NCBI GenBank assembly: GCA_039908095.1
Contig: JAMOBJ010000019.1
Location: 1-64,000, forward strand
Direction: 5' to 3'
Length of the DNA stretch: 64,000 nucleotides
Origin: Nitrospirae bacterium YQR-1
Lineage (GTDB): Bacteria; Nitrospirota; Thermodesulfovibrionia; Thermodesulfovibrionales; Magnetobacteriaceae
Part shown: one piece after another, positions 8,948 through 17,901 of the stretch
How positions within the stretch are numbered: position 1 is the first letter of the stretch
How the letters are laid out: each line of letters begins with the position of its first letter
Notes under the pieces: model-generated
Databases searched by the model: none
What the model was told of the DNA's origin: nothing
Seen by the model: only the letters and a program-made list of their open reading frames with translations
Program-made: the position numbers and the translations under genes

Positions 8948-11038
8948 ATGGGAAACACCGAAGTTGGGAAAATACGTAACGTGGCATTGGTTGGACACAG
9001 CGGCTCAGGTAAAACTACCCTTGTTGAGGCGCTTCTTTTAACTGCCGGAGTCATAGGTAGGATGGGGACCGTGGCGGATGGTAATACGGTAAGCGATTTT
9101 GATCCTGAGGAGATAGAGCGTAAGGCATCTATAACGTCAGCCGTGGCTACGTTTGATTACTCCGGGCACAAGATAAATATAATGGACACCCCGGGATTTA
9201 TAAATTTTATTGAGGATGCAAGGGGATGCCTGAGGGTAGCCGACTGTGCTATCATAGTGGCGGGGGCTGAAAGCGGCATAAAGGCCGAAACACAGAAAGT
9301 TTGGAGCTATATTTTGGAATTTGAAACACCGGCAATAGTCTTTGTTAATGAAATAGATAAAGAAAATGCAAATTTTTACTCAACATTACAACAGGCTCAG
9401 GATTCTTTTTCAATTGACCCGCTGCCTGTGACTTTACCCATAGGAGAGGGCACTGCATTTAAGGGTTATGTTGACTTACTTAAGATGAAAGCTTATGCGT
9501 TAAAGGGTGGAAATTACGAGGAGACGGCAATTCCTGACGATATGAACGCAAAAGTACAGGAGTACAGAAAAAAACTCGTTGAAGTGGTAGCTGAGGCCGA
9601 TGATGCACTGCTTGAGAAATATCTTGAAACAGGAGAGCTTTCAGAGGAAGAGGTACTTAACGGTGTAAAGGACGGCGTTAACAGAAGGTGTTTTCTACCG
9701 GTAACCTGCGGTTCGGCGGAAAAAAACTTTGCAATAAAAGCTCTTCTTGAAACCATTTTATTTTGCGTTCCATCTCCTGCCGACAGAGTAAAATATAAGC
9801 CGCTGGCTGCTAAAAACCTAAAAGATAACTCCGATATTGTTCTTAAACCGGAGAGTTCAGAGCATCCAGCCGCATACGTTTTAAAAACTGTAGCCGATCC
9901 ATATGCCGGAAAGCTTACGATTTTCAGAGTTTACTCCGGTACAATAAGGCCTGATACTACTATTTTCAACTCGACAAAGGGTACAAAGGAGAGAATCGGG
10001 CAGGTGTCGTACATGCTTGGGAAAAAACAGACACCGGCACAGTCTCTAGGCCCCGGCGAGATAGGGGTTGTTGCAAAGCTCAAAGAGACCGGAACCGGTG
10101 ATACCCTTTGCAACGAAACCACTCACATAAAACTGCCTGAAGTAAAATTTGCCGAACCCATTATCTCTTACGCTATAGAGCCAAAAACTAAGGGCGATGA
10201 GGAAAAGGTCAGCTCAGGGCTTCACAGGATTTTGGATGAGGACCCTACACTTAGGTTTCACCGTGAGGATGAGACAAATGAAATGATAATCTCCGGCATG
10301 GGACAGGTTCACATCGAGGTAACACTTCACAAACTCAAGAGGAAGTTTGGAGTTGAGGTTGAGATGAAAACCCCCAAGATAGCCTATCGTGAGACGATAA
10401 CGGCACATGCCAAAGCACAGGGCAAGTATAAAAAGCAGTCCGGTGGCAGAGGACAGTACGGAGACTGCTGGATTGAGATAGAGCCTCTTGCGCGCGGTAC
10501 AGGATTTGAGTATGTGGATAAAGTAGTCGGCGGCGCTGTTCCAAGGCAGTACATCCCGGCAGTTGAAAAAGGTATCGTAGAAAAGCTAAAGGGCGGCATC
10601 ATAGCGGGCTACCCGATGGTGGATGTCCGTGTAACTATCTTTGACGGCAGCTATCATGCTGTGGATTCCTCGGAAATGGCCTTTAAAATAGCAGGGTCAT
10701 TTGCCATAAAAAAGGCTGTTGCAGATGCTCATCCGGTAATTCTTGAGCCTGTTATGAAAATGGAGGCCAGTTGCCCTGAGGAAAACCTTGGGGCGGTAAT
10801 CGGTGACTTAAACTCCAAACGTGGTAAAGTCCAGGGGATGGATTCAAGCCCGGGCGGCAACCAAAAGGTTACTGCACTTGTGCCTATGTCGGAAATGCTG
10901 ACCTATGCCAACCAACTACACAGTATAACCTCAGGCCGGGGCCTCTACACTATGGAGTTTTCACACTACGAGGAACTCCCTCAACACCTGGCTCAAAAAA
11001 TAATCAACGAAAGAAAGAAAAAAGACGAAGAGGAATAG
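8948..11038 (+). CDS. Elongation factor G-like GTPase (EF-G paralogue)
   Basis: 696 residues, with GGGGGA ahead of the ATG. All five EF-G domains are recognisable: the GTPase domain, a beta-barrel domain II (LTIFRVYSGTI), and domains III-V with a MGQVHIEVTLHKLKRKFGVE segment and a domain IV RGQYGDCWIEIEP segment. The P-loop is GHSGSGKTT (residues 16-24), not the AHIDAGKTT form of housekeeping EF-G. The base-recognition motif reads NEID instead of NKxD. Both features are typical of the EF-G2/FusA-like subfamily. No rpsL, rpsG or tuf lies nearby, again arguing against the housekeeping fusA. Role may be alternative translocation, stress or recycling; not determinable from sequence. Confidence 0.88.
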   Translation: MGNTEVGKIRNVALVGHSGSGKTTLVEALLLTAGVIGRMGTVADGNTVSDFDPEEIERKASITSAVATFDYSGHKINIMDTPGFINFIEDARGCLRVADCAIIVAGAESGIKAETQKVWSYILEFETPAIVFVNEIDKENANFYSTLQQAQDSFSIDPLPVTLPIGEGTAFKGYVDLLKMKAYALKGGNYEETAIPDDMNAKVQEYRKKLVEVVAEADDALLEKYLETGELSEEEVLNGVKDGVNRRCFLPVTCGSAEKNFAIKALLETILFCVPSPADRVKYKPLAAKNLKDNSDIVLKPESSEHPAAYVLKTVADPYAGKLTIFRVYSGTIRPDTTIFNSTKGTKERIGQVSYMLGKKQTPAQSLGPGEIGVVAKLKETGTGDTLCNETTHIKLPEVKFAEPIISYAIEPKTKGDEEKVSSGLHRILDEDPTLRFHREDETNEMIISGMGQVHIEVTLHKLKRKFGVEVEMKTPKIAYRETITAHAKAQGKYKKQSGGRGQYGDCWIEIEPLARGTGFEYVDKVVGGAVPRQYIPAVEKGIVEKLKGGIIAGYPMVDVRVTIFDGSYHAVDSSEMAFKIAGSFAIKKAVADAHPVILEPVMKMEASCPEENLGAVIGDLNSKRGKVQGMDSSPGGNQKVTALVPMSEMLTYANQLHSITSGRGLYTMEFSHYEELPQHLAQKIINERKKKDEEE

Positions 11039-11047
11039 AATTCATAC

Positions 11048-11130
11048 TTATTCCAATTCTGACACAAAAGTATAACGAGGTGTCGCTTTCTCCTTGCCGC
11101 CTCGTTATACTTTTGACTGCAACCTGGTAT
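11048..11130. repeat. Dispersed repeat family 1, copy B (forms a 16-bp hairpin, overlaps the TOPRIM gene end)
   Basis: The left end reads TTATTCCAATTCT (the second terminus type) and the right end TGACTGCAACCTGGTAT (the first type), so the copy is chimeric. It contains a perfect inverted repeat CAAAAGTATAACGAGG / CCTCGTTATACTTTTG (11065-11080 and 11100-11115) with a 19-base loop. Downstream of the EF-G gene this hairpin could end transcription. The right part encodes the last residues and stop codon of the TOPRIM gene on the minus strand. Confidence 0.75.
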
Positions 11131-11863
11131 CACATCCTAATTCAAAAACTAAATTGATGCAATTTAAAAAGTACTTCCAGCTTTCCACTTTATTTATAAG
11201 CTCGTTGCTGCAACATAAATCAGCGTAGTCTAAATTATGACTAATTCTATAGGATTCATCCTTGTGCTTTTTATAACTCTTACCGCAGAGATGAAAGATT
11301 TCATCAATAATTTTTGAAGGATGCTTGTATGATTCAAGATCATCGTTGATTAAATCGTAACCTAATTTTTCCTTGATAAAATTATGGGTTAACGAACTAT
11401 CAATTTTACAAAACATTTTAGCATCCATCAAAAACCATGCTTCTATTTCCATTATAGCAAGAACATATTTTATTCTGTCATAAAAATCCTTGTTTTGAAA
11501 TAATTTCATAAAAGCATCCATAACCTTTTTCTTTTCTGATCTTTCTATGTTCTTTCCATTTATTTTTGTACGATATAGATCATGAAGGCCAATGATGAAG
11601 TCGTATCCTTTATTTTTAAGTATTGACTCTGCAGTTTCTTTAATTTTTGAAATAACAGTACTACCACTACTGCTCACATCATAAATTCTAACTTCATAGA
11701 TTGCTGTTGGATTTTCTCTAACAAGAACTTTTTTTATTTGATATTGACCAACATATTTATGTATTTTTAACTCTAAATTATGATTACCGATATATTCATT
11801 TAAAAGTTTATCAATAAAAATAGATTCAGTTTGCCCCTCAACAAAAAAAAATACTTTCTTCAA
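11105..11863 (-). CDS. TOPRIM-like nuclease (DUF4276/RloB-like), partner of upstream ATPase
   Basis: 252 residues from TTG 11863, preceded by GAGGTGA at good spacing. The N terminus MKKVFFFVEGQTES has the VEGxTE motif that carries the first catalytic Glu (Glu9) of TOPRIM-type nucleases. GYDFIIGLHDLYRTK supplies candidate acidic residues (Asp88, Asp95), and MEIEAWFLMD (Glu139, Glu141) is the EAW/LxD motif seen in DUF4276-like and related effector proteins. It starts 8 bp after the stop of the ATPase gene and is co-directional. Such ATPase-TOPRIM pairs occur in known defence systems (OLD/Gabija, PARIS), so a nuclease effector controlled by the ATPase is the likely role. Exact family is uncertain. 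The last residues (about CDTRLQSKV) and the stop are encoded by a dispersed repeat. Confidence 0.7.
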   Translation of the reverse strand: MKKVFFFVEGQTESIFIDKLLNEYIGNHNLELKIHKYVGQYQIKKVLVRENPTAIYEVRIYDVSSSGSTVISKIKETAESILKNKGYDFIIGLHDLYRTKINGKNIERSEKKKVMDAFMKLFQNKDFYDRIKYVLAIMEIEAWFLMDAKMFCKIDSSLTHNFIKEKLGYDLINDDLESYKHPSKIIDEIFHLCGKSYKKHKDESYRISHNLDYADLCCSNELINKVESWKYFLNCINLVFELGCDTRLQSKV

Positions 11864-11871
11864 TTATCACC

Positions 11872-12966
11872 TCATTCTTTGTACATTTTTCCAGTAAGAA
11901 GGTCAAAGTTATTTAAACCGGTATATGTAAATTCATCAAATGCTTCACTACTATTATGTCGACTAAAAGATACAACTGTATGCCCGGTTCTCTCCAGTAC
12001 GTTCAATGAACCAAGCTCCACGGCATTTATTAAAAATCTGTCATTAGATGCTGCAATTAGTTGTATTCTCGTATTCTTTATTTTTTCCATAACAAGTTTT
12101 GTAAGATTCGAAGACCTTTCAAAATCCAGCCCCTCCCCAATATCGTCTATTACGAGAGTAAAAGGTATATTGTTACTCAAAAGGTATTCAACTATAATAA
12201 TTATCGAAAGCGCTCGAAACATACCTTGTGACATGCTGTGTTGAGTTGTAGAGACTTCTAAACTGTTCTCCTCAACGTCTATATAAGACTCTCCATTTGG
12301 AATTTCATTAACTTTAATACTTTTGATGGGATAACCAATGTTTGTAAAATCTGATAGCAGTACATCCTTTTTGCCGGCAATCAAAATATTTTTTAAAAAT
12401 GATACTACTAAGTCTTGATTATATCTCTCAGGAGTATTTTGGTACATGAAAAAATATGGGGTAAATTGTGTAAAATTGAATTCTAAAAAATCGTTAGCCC
12501 ATGACCACAATTTCTCCAGAAATGGAAATTCAATTTTATCACGACGCACATTTACTGTTAACTCTTTCTCAGGAGGTGAGAATTCTATCATTTTGTGGTT
12601 TTTAGAAAATATTTTACTACTGCCTTCTTTTCTTTCTATTAATACATTTTCATTTTCGCTTAATTCCTCAGAATCTACTTGTTTTTCTGATAGTTCTAAT
12701 TTATACGCGTATTTAATTGGCAGATTCGTCCCGCTGTCAAAATCTAAAAATTCAAGATTCCATGACCGCTGCGCTTCTTTCATAAAAATACTATAAATCT
12801 TTGATTTTAAAATAAGTGATTTCAGATCCAAAATAACTTTCAAAAACCTGGTCTTACCTGTTGCATTCAGACCAATAATTAAATTATGCATACCCAAATT
12901 AGTTTTTTTTAATTCCCATTTGTTACCAAATACCTTTTCATGATATTCAAGTTTTGAGATAATCAT
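11872..12966 (-). CDS. AAA/ABC-type ATPase (AAA_15/AAA_21-like), putative defence ATPase
   Basis: 364 residues from ATG 12966, with CAGGAGA upstream. Walker A is GLNATGKT (32-39), an ABC-like signature SMSQGMFRAL spans 244-253, Walker B is LVIDDIGEGLD (271-281) and a switch segment AASND ends near 309. The region between Walker A and the signature is a Glu/Lys-rich insertion, as in SMC/RecF-like ATPases of the AAA_15/AAA_21 group used by OLD-like and PARIS-like anti-phage systems. Walker B has Asp-Asp where Asp-Glu is usual, followed by a Glu two residues on (IGEG). First gene of a two-gene minus-strand operon with the TOPRIM protein, inserted between core genes and visibly more AT-rich than them. 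No known system can be assigned from sequence alone. Confidence 0.75.
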   Translation of the reverse strand: MIISKLEYHEKVFGNKWELKKTNLGMHNLIIGLNATGKTRFLKVILDLKSLILKSKIYSIFMKEAQRSWNLEFLDFDSGTNLPIKYAYKLELSEKQVDSEELSENENVLIERKEGSSKIFSKNHKMIEFSPPEKELTVNVRRDKIEFPFLEKLWSWANDFLEFNFTQFTPYFFMYQNTPERYNQDLVVSFLKNILIAGKKDVLLSDFTNIGYPIKSIKVNEIPNGESYIDVEENSLEVSTTQHSMSQGMFRALSIIIIVEYLLSNNIPFTLVIDDIGEGLDFERSSNLTKLVMEKIKNTRIQLIAASNDRFLINAVELGSLNVLERTGHTVVSFSRHNSSEAFDEFTYTGLNNFDLLTGKMYKE

Positions 12967-13110
12967 CCATTCTCCTGAATTAAATAACGTGTAGCTGCCG
13001 GTGTACTATACAGTATTTTTTACTCAAACCGACAAAAAGTATAACACAACTTTAGTTTACTGTCAAATAATGTCTGTTGTATGAGTGGTCGGGCACTTGT
13101 AGAAAAATGG

Positions 13111-13140
13111 TTGAAAAGTCTTACCACTTAATGATAAAAT
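13111..13140 (+). promoter_or_regulatory. Candidate sigma-70 promoter for gatA-gatB
   Basis: TTGAAA at 13111-13116, an 18-base spacer and TAAAAT at 13135-13140, about 45 bases upstream of the gatA start. Pattern match only. Confidence 0.45.
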
Positions 13141-13185
13141 CATACTCGAACGTTATCATTAGAATCTGCCGGAGGTAATTTTTGG

Positions 13186-14628
13186 GTGGAATATTTCAGA
13201 CTGGGCATAAAAGAAGCATACTGGTTGTTGAAGAGCAAAGAAATAACCGTGAAGGAACTCACAGAGAGCGTATTTCAGAGAATAGAGGCGGTGGATAAGG
13301 CGGTTAAGGCTTATGTCACAGTTACAAGGGATGCGGCTTTTAAGATGATTGAAAACCTGCCGTCTTCAGACGGTAGTCCTGTTTATGGCATCCCACTGGC
13401 AATAAAAGACAATATGTGCACAAAGGGAATCAAGACCACGTGTTCATCAAAAATACTGGCAAACTTCACTCCGCCCTATGAAAGCACAGTGACGGAGAGA
13501 TTACAGAAATCCGGCTACATCCTGACAGGTAAAACCAACCTCGATGAGTTTGCAATGGGCTCGTCAACGGAAAACTCAGGGTTTTTTACAACCGGCAATC
13601 CGTGGGCTCCGGATAGGGCGCCCGGGGGAAGCAGCGGCGGGTCGGCGGCAGCTGTCAGCGCCGATGAGTGTATTGCCGCACTGGGGTCGGACACCGGAGG
13701 CTCTATACGGCAGCCCGCCTCATTTTGCGGTGTTGTCGGCCTTAAACCCACCTATGGCAGGGTCTCAAGATACGGCCTTGTGGCGTTTGCCTCCTCACTT
13801 GACCAAATAGGTCCAATCACTAAGACAGTGGAGGATTCAGCCATTTTACTAAATATCATATCCGGCTATGACCCTTTTGACAGCACATCGGCAACAGTTG
13901 ATGTGCCGGATTTTACCGCCTGTATCGGCAAGGACATAAAAGGACTAAGAGTCGGTATTCCCTCCGAGTACTTTATTGACGGAATGGACAGTGAGGTGGA
14001 GCAATCGGTAAAGGCGGCAATAGTCCACATGGAGTCACTTGGCGCCCAAGTCGTGGAAATAAACCTTCCTCATACCGGCTACGCTGTTGCCACATACTAT
14101 ATTCTGGCAACCTCCGAGGCAAGTTCCAACCTTGCAAGATATGACGGCATAAAGTACGGTCTGAGGATAAGCGGAGATGATTTAATTGATACATATATGA
14201 AAACCCGTGCTGCAGGATTCGGCATGGAGGTTAAAAGACGTATAATGCTTGGTACTTACGCCCTGTCATCAGGCTACTATGATGCTTATTATAAAAAAGC
14301 CCAGCAGGTTAGAACCCTCATAAAACAGGATTTCGACCGGGCCTTTGAAAAAGTGGATGTAATAACCACTCCGACATCTCCCACTACGGCTTTTAAAATC
14401 GGCGAAAAGGTAAACGATCCCCTTCAGATGTACCTCAGTGATATATTTACCATATCGGTAAACCTTGCAGGAATACCGGCGATATCTGTGCCTTGCGGAT
14501 TTGACCGGAAAGACCTCCCCATCGGACTTCAATTAATTGGAAAGGCATTTGAAGAGGAGACGATTCTCAGAGCCGCACACGCATATGAAGTCTCAACCCC
14601 TCATCACAAAAGGAGGCCATCCCTATGA
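13186..14628 (+). CDS. gatA: Asp-tRNA(Asn)/Glu-tRNA(Gln) amidotransferase subunit A
   Basis: 480 residues from GTG 13186, preceded by GGAGG with an 11-base spacer. GatA releases ammonia from glutamine for transamidation of mischarged tRNAs. The amidase-signature catalytic triad is complete: Lys74 in PLAIKDNM, Ser149 in GGSSGGS and nucleophile Ser173 in DTGGSIRQP. Length matches the family. Its stop overlaps the gatB start by four bases, so the two are translationally coupled. No gatC is seen next to them; in many genomes gatC is elsewhere. The presence of GatAB implies indirect Gln-tRNA and/or Asn-tRNA formation. Confidence 0.97.
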   Translation: MEYFRLGIKEAYWLLKSKEITVKELTESVFQRIEAVDKAVKAYVTVTRDAAFKMIENLPSSDGSPVYGIPLAIKDNMCTKGIKTTCSSKILANFTPPYESTVTERLQKSGYILTGKTNLDEFAMGSSTENSGFFTTGNPWAPDRAPGGSSGGSAAAVSADECIAALGSDTGGSIRQPASFCGVVGLKPTYGRVSRYGLVAFASSLDQIGPITKTVEDSAILLNIISGYDPFDSTSATVDVPDFTACIGKDIKGLRVGIPSEYFIDGMDSEVEQSVKAAIVHMESLGAQVVEINLPHTGYAVATYYILATSEASSNLARYDGIKYGLRISGDDLIDTYMKTRAAGFGMEVKRRIMLGTYALSSGYYDAYYKKAQQVRTLIKQDFDRAFEKVDVITTPTSPTTAFKIGEKVNDPLQMYLSDIFTISVNLAGIPAISVPCGFDRKDLPIGLQLIGKAFEEETILRAAHAYEVSTPHHKRRPSL

Positions 14629-16052
14629 AATACGAGGCCGTAATAGGGCTTGAAATACATGCCCAGATGCTTACAAAAACTAAAATGTTCTGCGGCTGTC
14701 CAAACAAGTTCGGCTCTGAGCCTAACTCTCAGACCTGTCCGGTCTGTATCGGTATGCCCGGCGTGCTGCCTGTTATAAATAAGAAAGCTGTAGAGTTTAC
14801 CGTAAGAACGGGGCTTTCCCTTGGTTGTAAAATTTCATCATACAGCCGTTTTGCCAGAAAAAACTACTTTTATCCTGATTTGCCAAAGGGTTATCAGGTA
14901 AGCCAATATGAACTGCCAATTTGTGAGGGCGGAAGTGTTGTGCTTAATATGGAAAGCGAGCAAAAAACAATAGAGTTAACAAGAATCCACATGGAAGAAG
15001 ATGCAGGTAAAAACCTTCATGAGGGAATGAAGGATTTCAGCTGCGTAGATTTAAACAGGGCCGGGGTGCCGCTTATGGAGATAGTTACAGAGCCTCAGAT
15101 AAGGAGCGCTAAAGAGGCCTCGGCTTTTATGAAAAAACTCCGTACCATTTTACGCTACCTGGACGTCTGTGACGGCAACATGGAGGAGGGTTCGCTCCGA
15201 TGTGACGCTAACGTATCTCTGAGGCCGGTTGGTGACACCGCACTCGGTGTTAAAGCGGAAATAAAGAATTTGAATTCCTTCCGGTTTGTCGAAAAAGCCA
15301 TAGAGTATGAAATATGGCGACAGGAGGAGGTACTGAAAGGGGGTGGAAGGATTATTCAGGAAACCCGCCTTTACAACACCTCAACGGGCACAACCGAGTC
15401 TATGCGTTCAAAAGAAGAGGCACACGACTACAGGTATTTCCCCGAGCCCGACCTTGTACCGATTGTAATTTCAGAGTCCATACTTAAAGATATAGAAGCC
15501 GCTATTGTGGAGCTTCCTGATGAAAAGGTTGCAAAATACGTAAACAACTATGGCCTGCCGCTCTATGATGCAGAGCTGTTGTCCTCGGAAAAGGCAACCG
15601 CTCTGTGGCTTGAAGAGGCTGTTAATAAGGGTGGCAATCCAAAAGCTGTCAGTAACTGGATGATGGGGGAGCTGATGAGGCTGCTTAATGAAACCTCCAC
15701 ACGGATTGAAGACTGTAAGGTAACACCTGAGCGCCTTCTTAACCTGCTTAAACTGGTTGACAGCGGTGCAATAAATGTTAAAATCGGAAAAACCGTCTTT
15801 GAGGATATGTTTAACACAGGGGGGCAGGCTGAGGATATTGTGAAATCAAAGGGACTGCTTCAGATGAGCAACGAGGGTGAGCTTGACGGCATTATTGACG
15901 GGATTTTAAGTAAGTTTAGTGCCGAGGTGGAAAGATTTAAGGCCGGAGATGTTAAACTTACCGGATTTTTTGTAGGTGAGGTAATGAAGCAGACTAAGGG
16001 AAAGGCTAACCCCAAACTTGTTAACGAAATACTGAAAAAGAAACTTGGATAA
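14625..16052 (+). CDS. gatB: Asp-tRNA(Asn)/Glu-tRNA(Gln) amidotransferase subunit B
   Basis: 475 residues. Begins [15 protein letters not shown], the hallmark of GatB. The kinase/amidotransferase domain has the Cys cluster CGCPNKFG...CPVCIGMPG (zinc-binding), [11 protein letters not shown], and [18 protein letters not shown]. The C-terminal YqeY-like tail domain (about 330-475) is present. Overlaps gatA by four bases (ATGA). GatB transfers ammonia from GatA to the activated misacylated tRNA. It is followed after 9 bases by the Nudix gene, so the operon probably continues. Confidence 0.97.
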   Translation: MKYEAVIGLEIHAQMLTKTKMFCGCPNKFGSEPNSQTCPVCIGMPGVLPVINKKAVEFTVRTGLSLGCKISSYSRFARKNYFYPDLPKGYQVSQYELPICEGGSVVLNMESEQKTIELTRIHMEEDAGKNLHEGMKDFSCVDLNRAGVPLMEIVTEPQIRSAKEASAFMKKLRTILRYLDVCDGNMEEGSLRCDANVSLRPVGDTALGVKAEIKNLNSFRFVEKAIEYEIWRQEEVLKGGGRIIQETRLYNTSTGTTESMRSKEEAHDYRYFPEPDLVPIVISESILKDIEAAIVELPDEKVAKYVNNYGLPLYDAELLSSEKATALWLEEAVNKGGNPKAVSNWMMGELMRLLNETSTRIEDCKVTPERLLNLLKLVDSGAINVKIGKTVFEDMFNTGGQAEDIVKSKGLLQMSNEGELDGIIDGILSKFSAEVERFKAGDVKLTGFFVGEVMKQTKGKANPKLVNEILKKKLG

Positions 16053-16061
16053 CCTGCTGAT

Positions 16062-16580
16062 ATGGATGACGTTGGAGACGATCTTCTTGAAATAGTAACC
16101 CCTGAGGGGGAAATTATCGGCAAAGCCCTCAGAAAAGACGTCCACGGCAATAATACGCTTTTACACCGGGTGGTGCACGTGTTTGTTTTTAACAGTGCCG
16201 GCGCACTGCTGCTTCAGCAAAGGGCTCTGACAAAGGACGTAGCTCCGGGCAAATGGGATACGTCTGTGGGTGGCCATGTTGATTTTGGTGAGAGCATAGA
16301 GGACGCCATGAAAAGGGAGATGGTGGAGGAGCTTGGAATCAGCGCCTGTAAAACTCCACCGGAGTTTCTCTATAAATACATCCATTTAAACTCCTATGAG
16401 TCGGAACTCGTTTATTCCTATTCATTTATATATGACGGAGAGTTTGACTTTAACAAAGATGAAATAGAAGCCGTAAGGTACTATAAAATCAGGGAGATTG
16501 AGGAAAAGCTGGGCAGCGGTCTGTTTAGTGACAATTTTGAACATGAATTCCGGAACTATTTAAACAGGAGCACTTTTTGA
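16062..16580 (+). CDS. Nudix hydrolase (IDI/YfcD-like)
   Basis: 172 residues. The full Nudix box is present, from GHVDFGES through REMVEELGI (roughly residues 70-92), matching Gx5Ex7REUxEExGU. The N terminus (LEIVTPEGEIIGKALRKDVH) and the HRVVHVFVFNSAGALLLQQR segment resemble the IPP-isomerase/YfcD branch, but key IDI Cys residues are not evident, so a nucleotide-diphosphate hydrolase role is more likely. It starts 9 bp after gatB and is probably in the same transcript; no functional link with the amidotransferase is known to me. Confidence 0.85.
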   Translation: MDDVGDDLLEIVTPEGEIIGKALRKDVHGNNTLLHRVVHVFVFNSAGALLLQQRALTKDVAPGKWDTSVGGHVDFGESIEDAMKREMVEELGISACKTPPEFLYKYIHLNSYESELVYSYSFIYDGEFDFNKDEIEAVRYYKIREIEEKLGSGLFSDNFEHEFRNYLNRSTF

Positions 16581-16592
16581 AAAAAGCTATAA

Positions 16593-16661
16593 TTTGAAAT
16601 TTCTGCTCAAATACCGTTTATAGTGGGCTACCGGGTTTTCTATACCGGATTTCGGGCAAAA
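16593..16661 (+). repeat. Dispersed repeat family 2, copy 1
   Basis: Runs from TTTGAAATTTCTGCTCAAAT to CTATACCGGATTTCGGGC, with the core GTGGGCTACCGGGTTTTCTA. Nearly the same sequence lies at 23485-23554; a reverse-oriented copy is at 53546-53595. Lies between the Nudix and DUF362 genes. Confidence 0.75.
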
Positions 16662-16704
16662 TATTTATATAGACATTCCACCTCAGGTTGTTATAAAATA
16701 TACC

Positions 16705-17814
16705 GTGGTAAGGGTAATAATAAAGAAGTCCGGTTACGATTATGATGAGTTAAAGCAAAACGTTAACTCAATTTTAGATGAGTTAAACACGGGGCTGATA
16801 AAGCGTGGAACCCGCATTTTACTGAAACCGAATCTTCTTTTAGCCTCTACGCCTGACAAGGCAATAACAACACATCCGCTTGTGGTTAAAGCCATTGTTG
16901 AGTATGCCCTTAATCTGGGGGCAAGTGTTCAGATATCAGACAGTCAGGGCTCACCCACTAACAGCTTTGAATACATCCTGAAAACCGGTGGCTATAAACA
17001 GGCTCTTACCGGCCTTGACGTCACATTTAAGGAGTTTACAAAATCCGTAACGACAAGCAACACTTCTTCTTTTAAAAACATAGAGATAGCGGAGGATGCA
17101 CTAAACGCTGAGATAATCATAAATGCAGCAAAACTAAAAACCCACTCCCAGATGCGTTTAACTCTTGCAGTGAAGAACCTCTTCGGCTCAATAGTTGGAT
17201 TGAAAAAGCCACAGTGGCATATGAAAGTAGGAGAGAACCGTGAGAAATTTGCTGAGCTCCTTGTAACTATTTACACGTTGTTGAAACCTCAAATCAACAT
17301 AATGGACGGTATCCTTGCCATGGAGGGAGACGGCCCGGGGCCCTCCGGGATTCCACGCACTTTAGGACTGCTGGCAGGCTCTGATGATGCCGTTGCGCTG
17401 GATATGGTAATTTGTGAGCTGCTTAATGTTAACCCGTTGTGGCTTTTTACAAACAAGGCGGCACACAACCTGGACCTTATCAAAGAATACACTGTTGAGG
17501 GTGAGATGAAAAGAGTGGAAGGGTTTTTGTTTCCAACAGAGACCAGTTTGCTCTTTGGTCCTCCGCTTGCCAGAAGGTTTATGCGAAAACACCTTACCAC
17601 AAGGCCAAGAAATGTTGACGGCGCATGTGAGCTCTGTAACGGCTGCGTTAAAATCTGTCCGGCGCAGGCTATTGTAAATGACGGCAAGAAGTTAATTTTT
17701 GATTATGAGAAATGTATCAGGTGCTACTGTTGCCAGGAAATATGCCCTCATAAGGCTATAGAAATCTACGAGCCCCTTCTGGGTAAAACCCTCATGAAAA
17801 TATTTACTCCTTAA
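16705..17814 (+). CDS. DUF362 domain protein with C-terminal 2[4Fe-4S] ferredoxin domain
   Basis: 369 residues from GTG 16705 (weak ribosome site). The DUF362 domain covers about 1-290, with ILLKPNLL, SDSQGSPT, AAKLKTHSQMRLTLAVKN and GILAMEGDGPG segments. The C-terminal 60 residues hold two ferredoxin motifs: CELCNGCVKICP and CIRCYCCQEICP. DUF362-ferredoxin proteins are common in anaerobes and thought to have redox roles, but no reaction is established. Alone between two dispersed repeats and a new promoter; no partner gene. Confidence 0.9.
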   Translation: MVRVIIKKSGYDYDELKQNVNSILDELNTGLIKRGTRILLKPNLLLASTPDKAITTHPLVVKAIVEYALNLGASVQISDSQGSPTNSFEYILKTGGYKQALTGLDVTFKEFTKSVTTSNTSSFKNIEIAEDALNAEIIINAAKLKTHSQMRLTLAVKNLFGSIVGLKKPQWHMKVGENREKFAELLVTIYTLLKPQINIMDGILAMEGDGPGPSGIPRTLGLLAGSDDAVALDMVICELLNVNPLWLFTNKAAHNLDLIKEYTVEGEMKRVEGFLFPTETSLLFGPPLARRFMRKHLTTRPRNVDGACELCNGCVKICPAQAIVNDGKKLIFDYEKCIRCYCCQEICPHKAIEIYEPLLGKTLMKIFTP

Positions 17815-17830
17815 ACTCTCTCCAGTTTTT

Positions 17831-17860
17831 TTGACAAATACCGGTTGATTCTTGTATCTT
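17831..17860 (+). promoter_or_regulatory. Candidate sigma-70 promoter for the FGE-like/ygiBC-like operon
   Basis: TTGACA at 17831-17836, an 18-base spacer and TATCTT at 17855-17860, about 40 bases upstream of the first gene. The -35 is a perfect consensus match. Confidence 0.5.
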
Positions 17861-17901
17861 TATATATGTTGCAGCGCTTAACATAAAAGAGGTGAACACG
17901 A

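Noticed and set aside
16062..16580. Nudix protein as IPP isomerase (idi)
   Set aside because: Key IDI active-site Cys not evident; only general Nudix assignment is safe.
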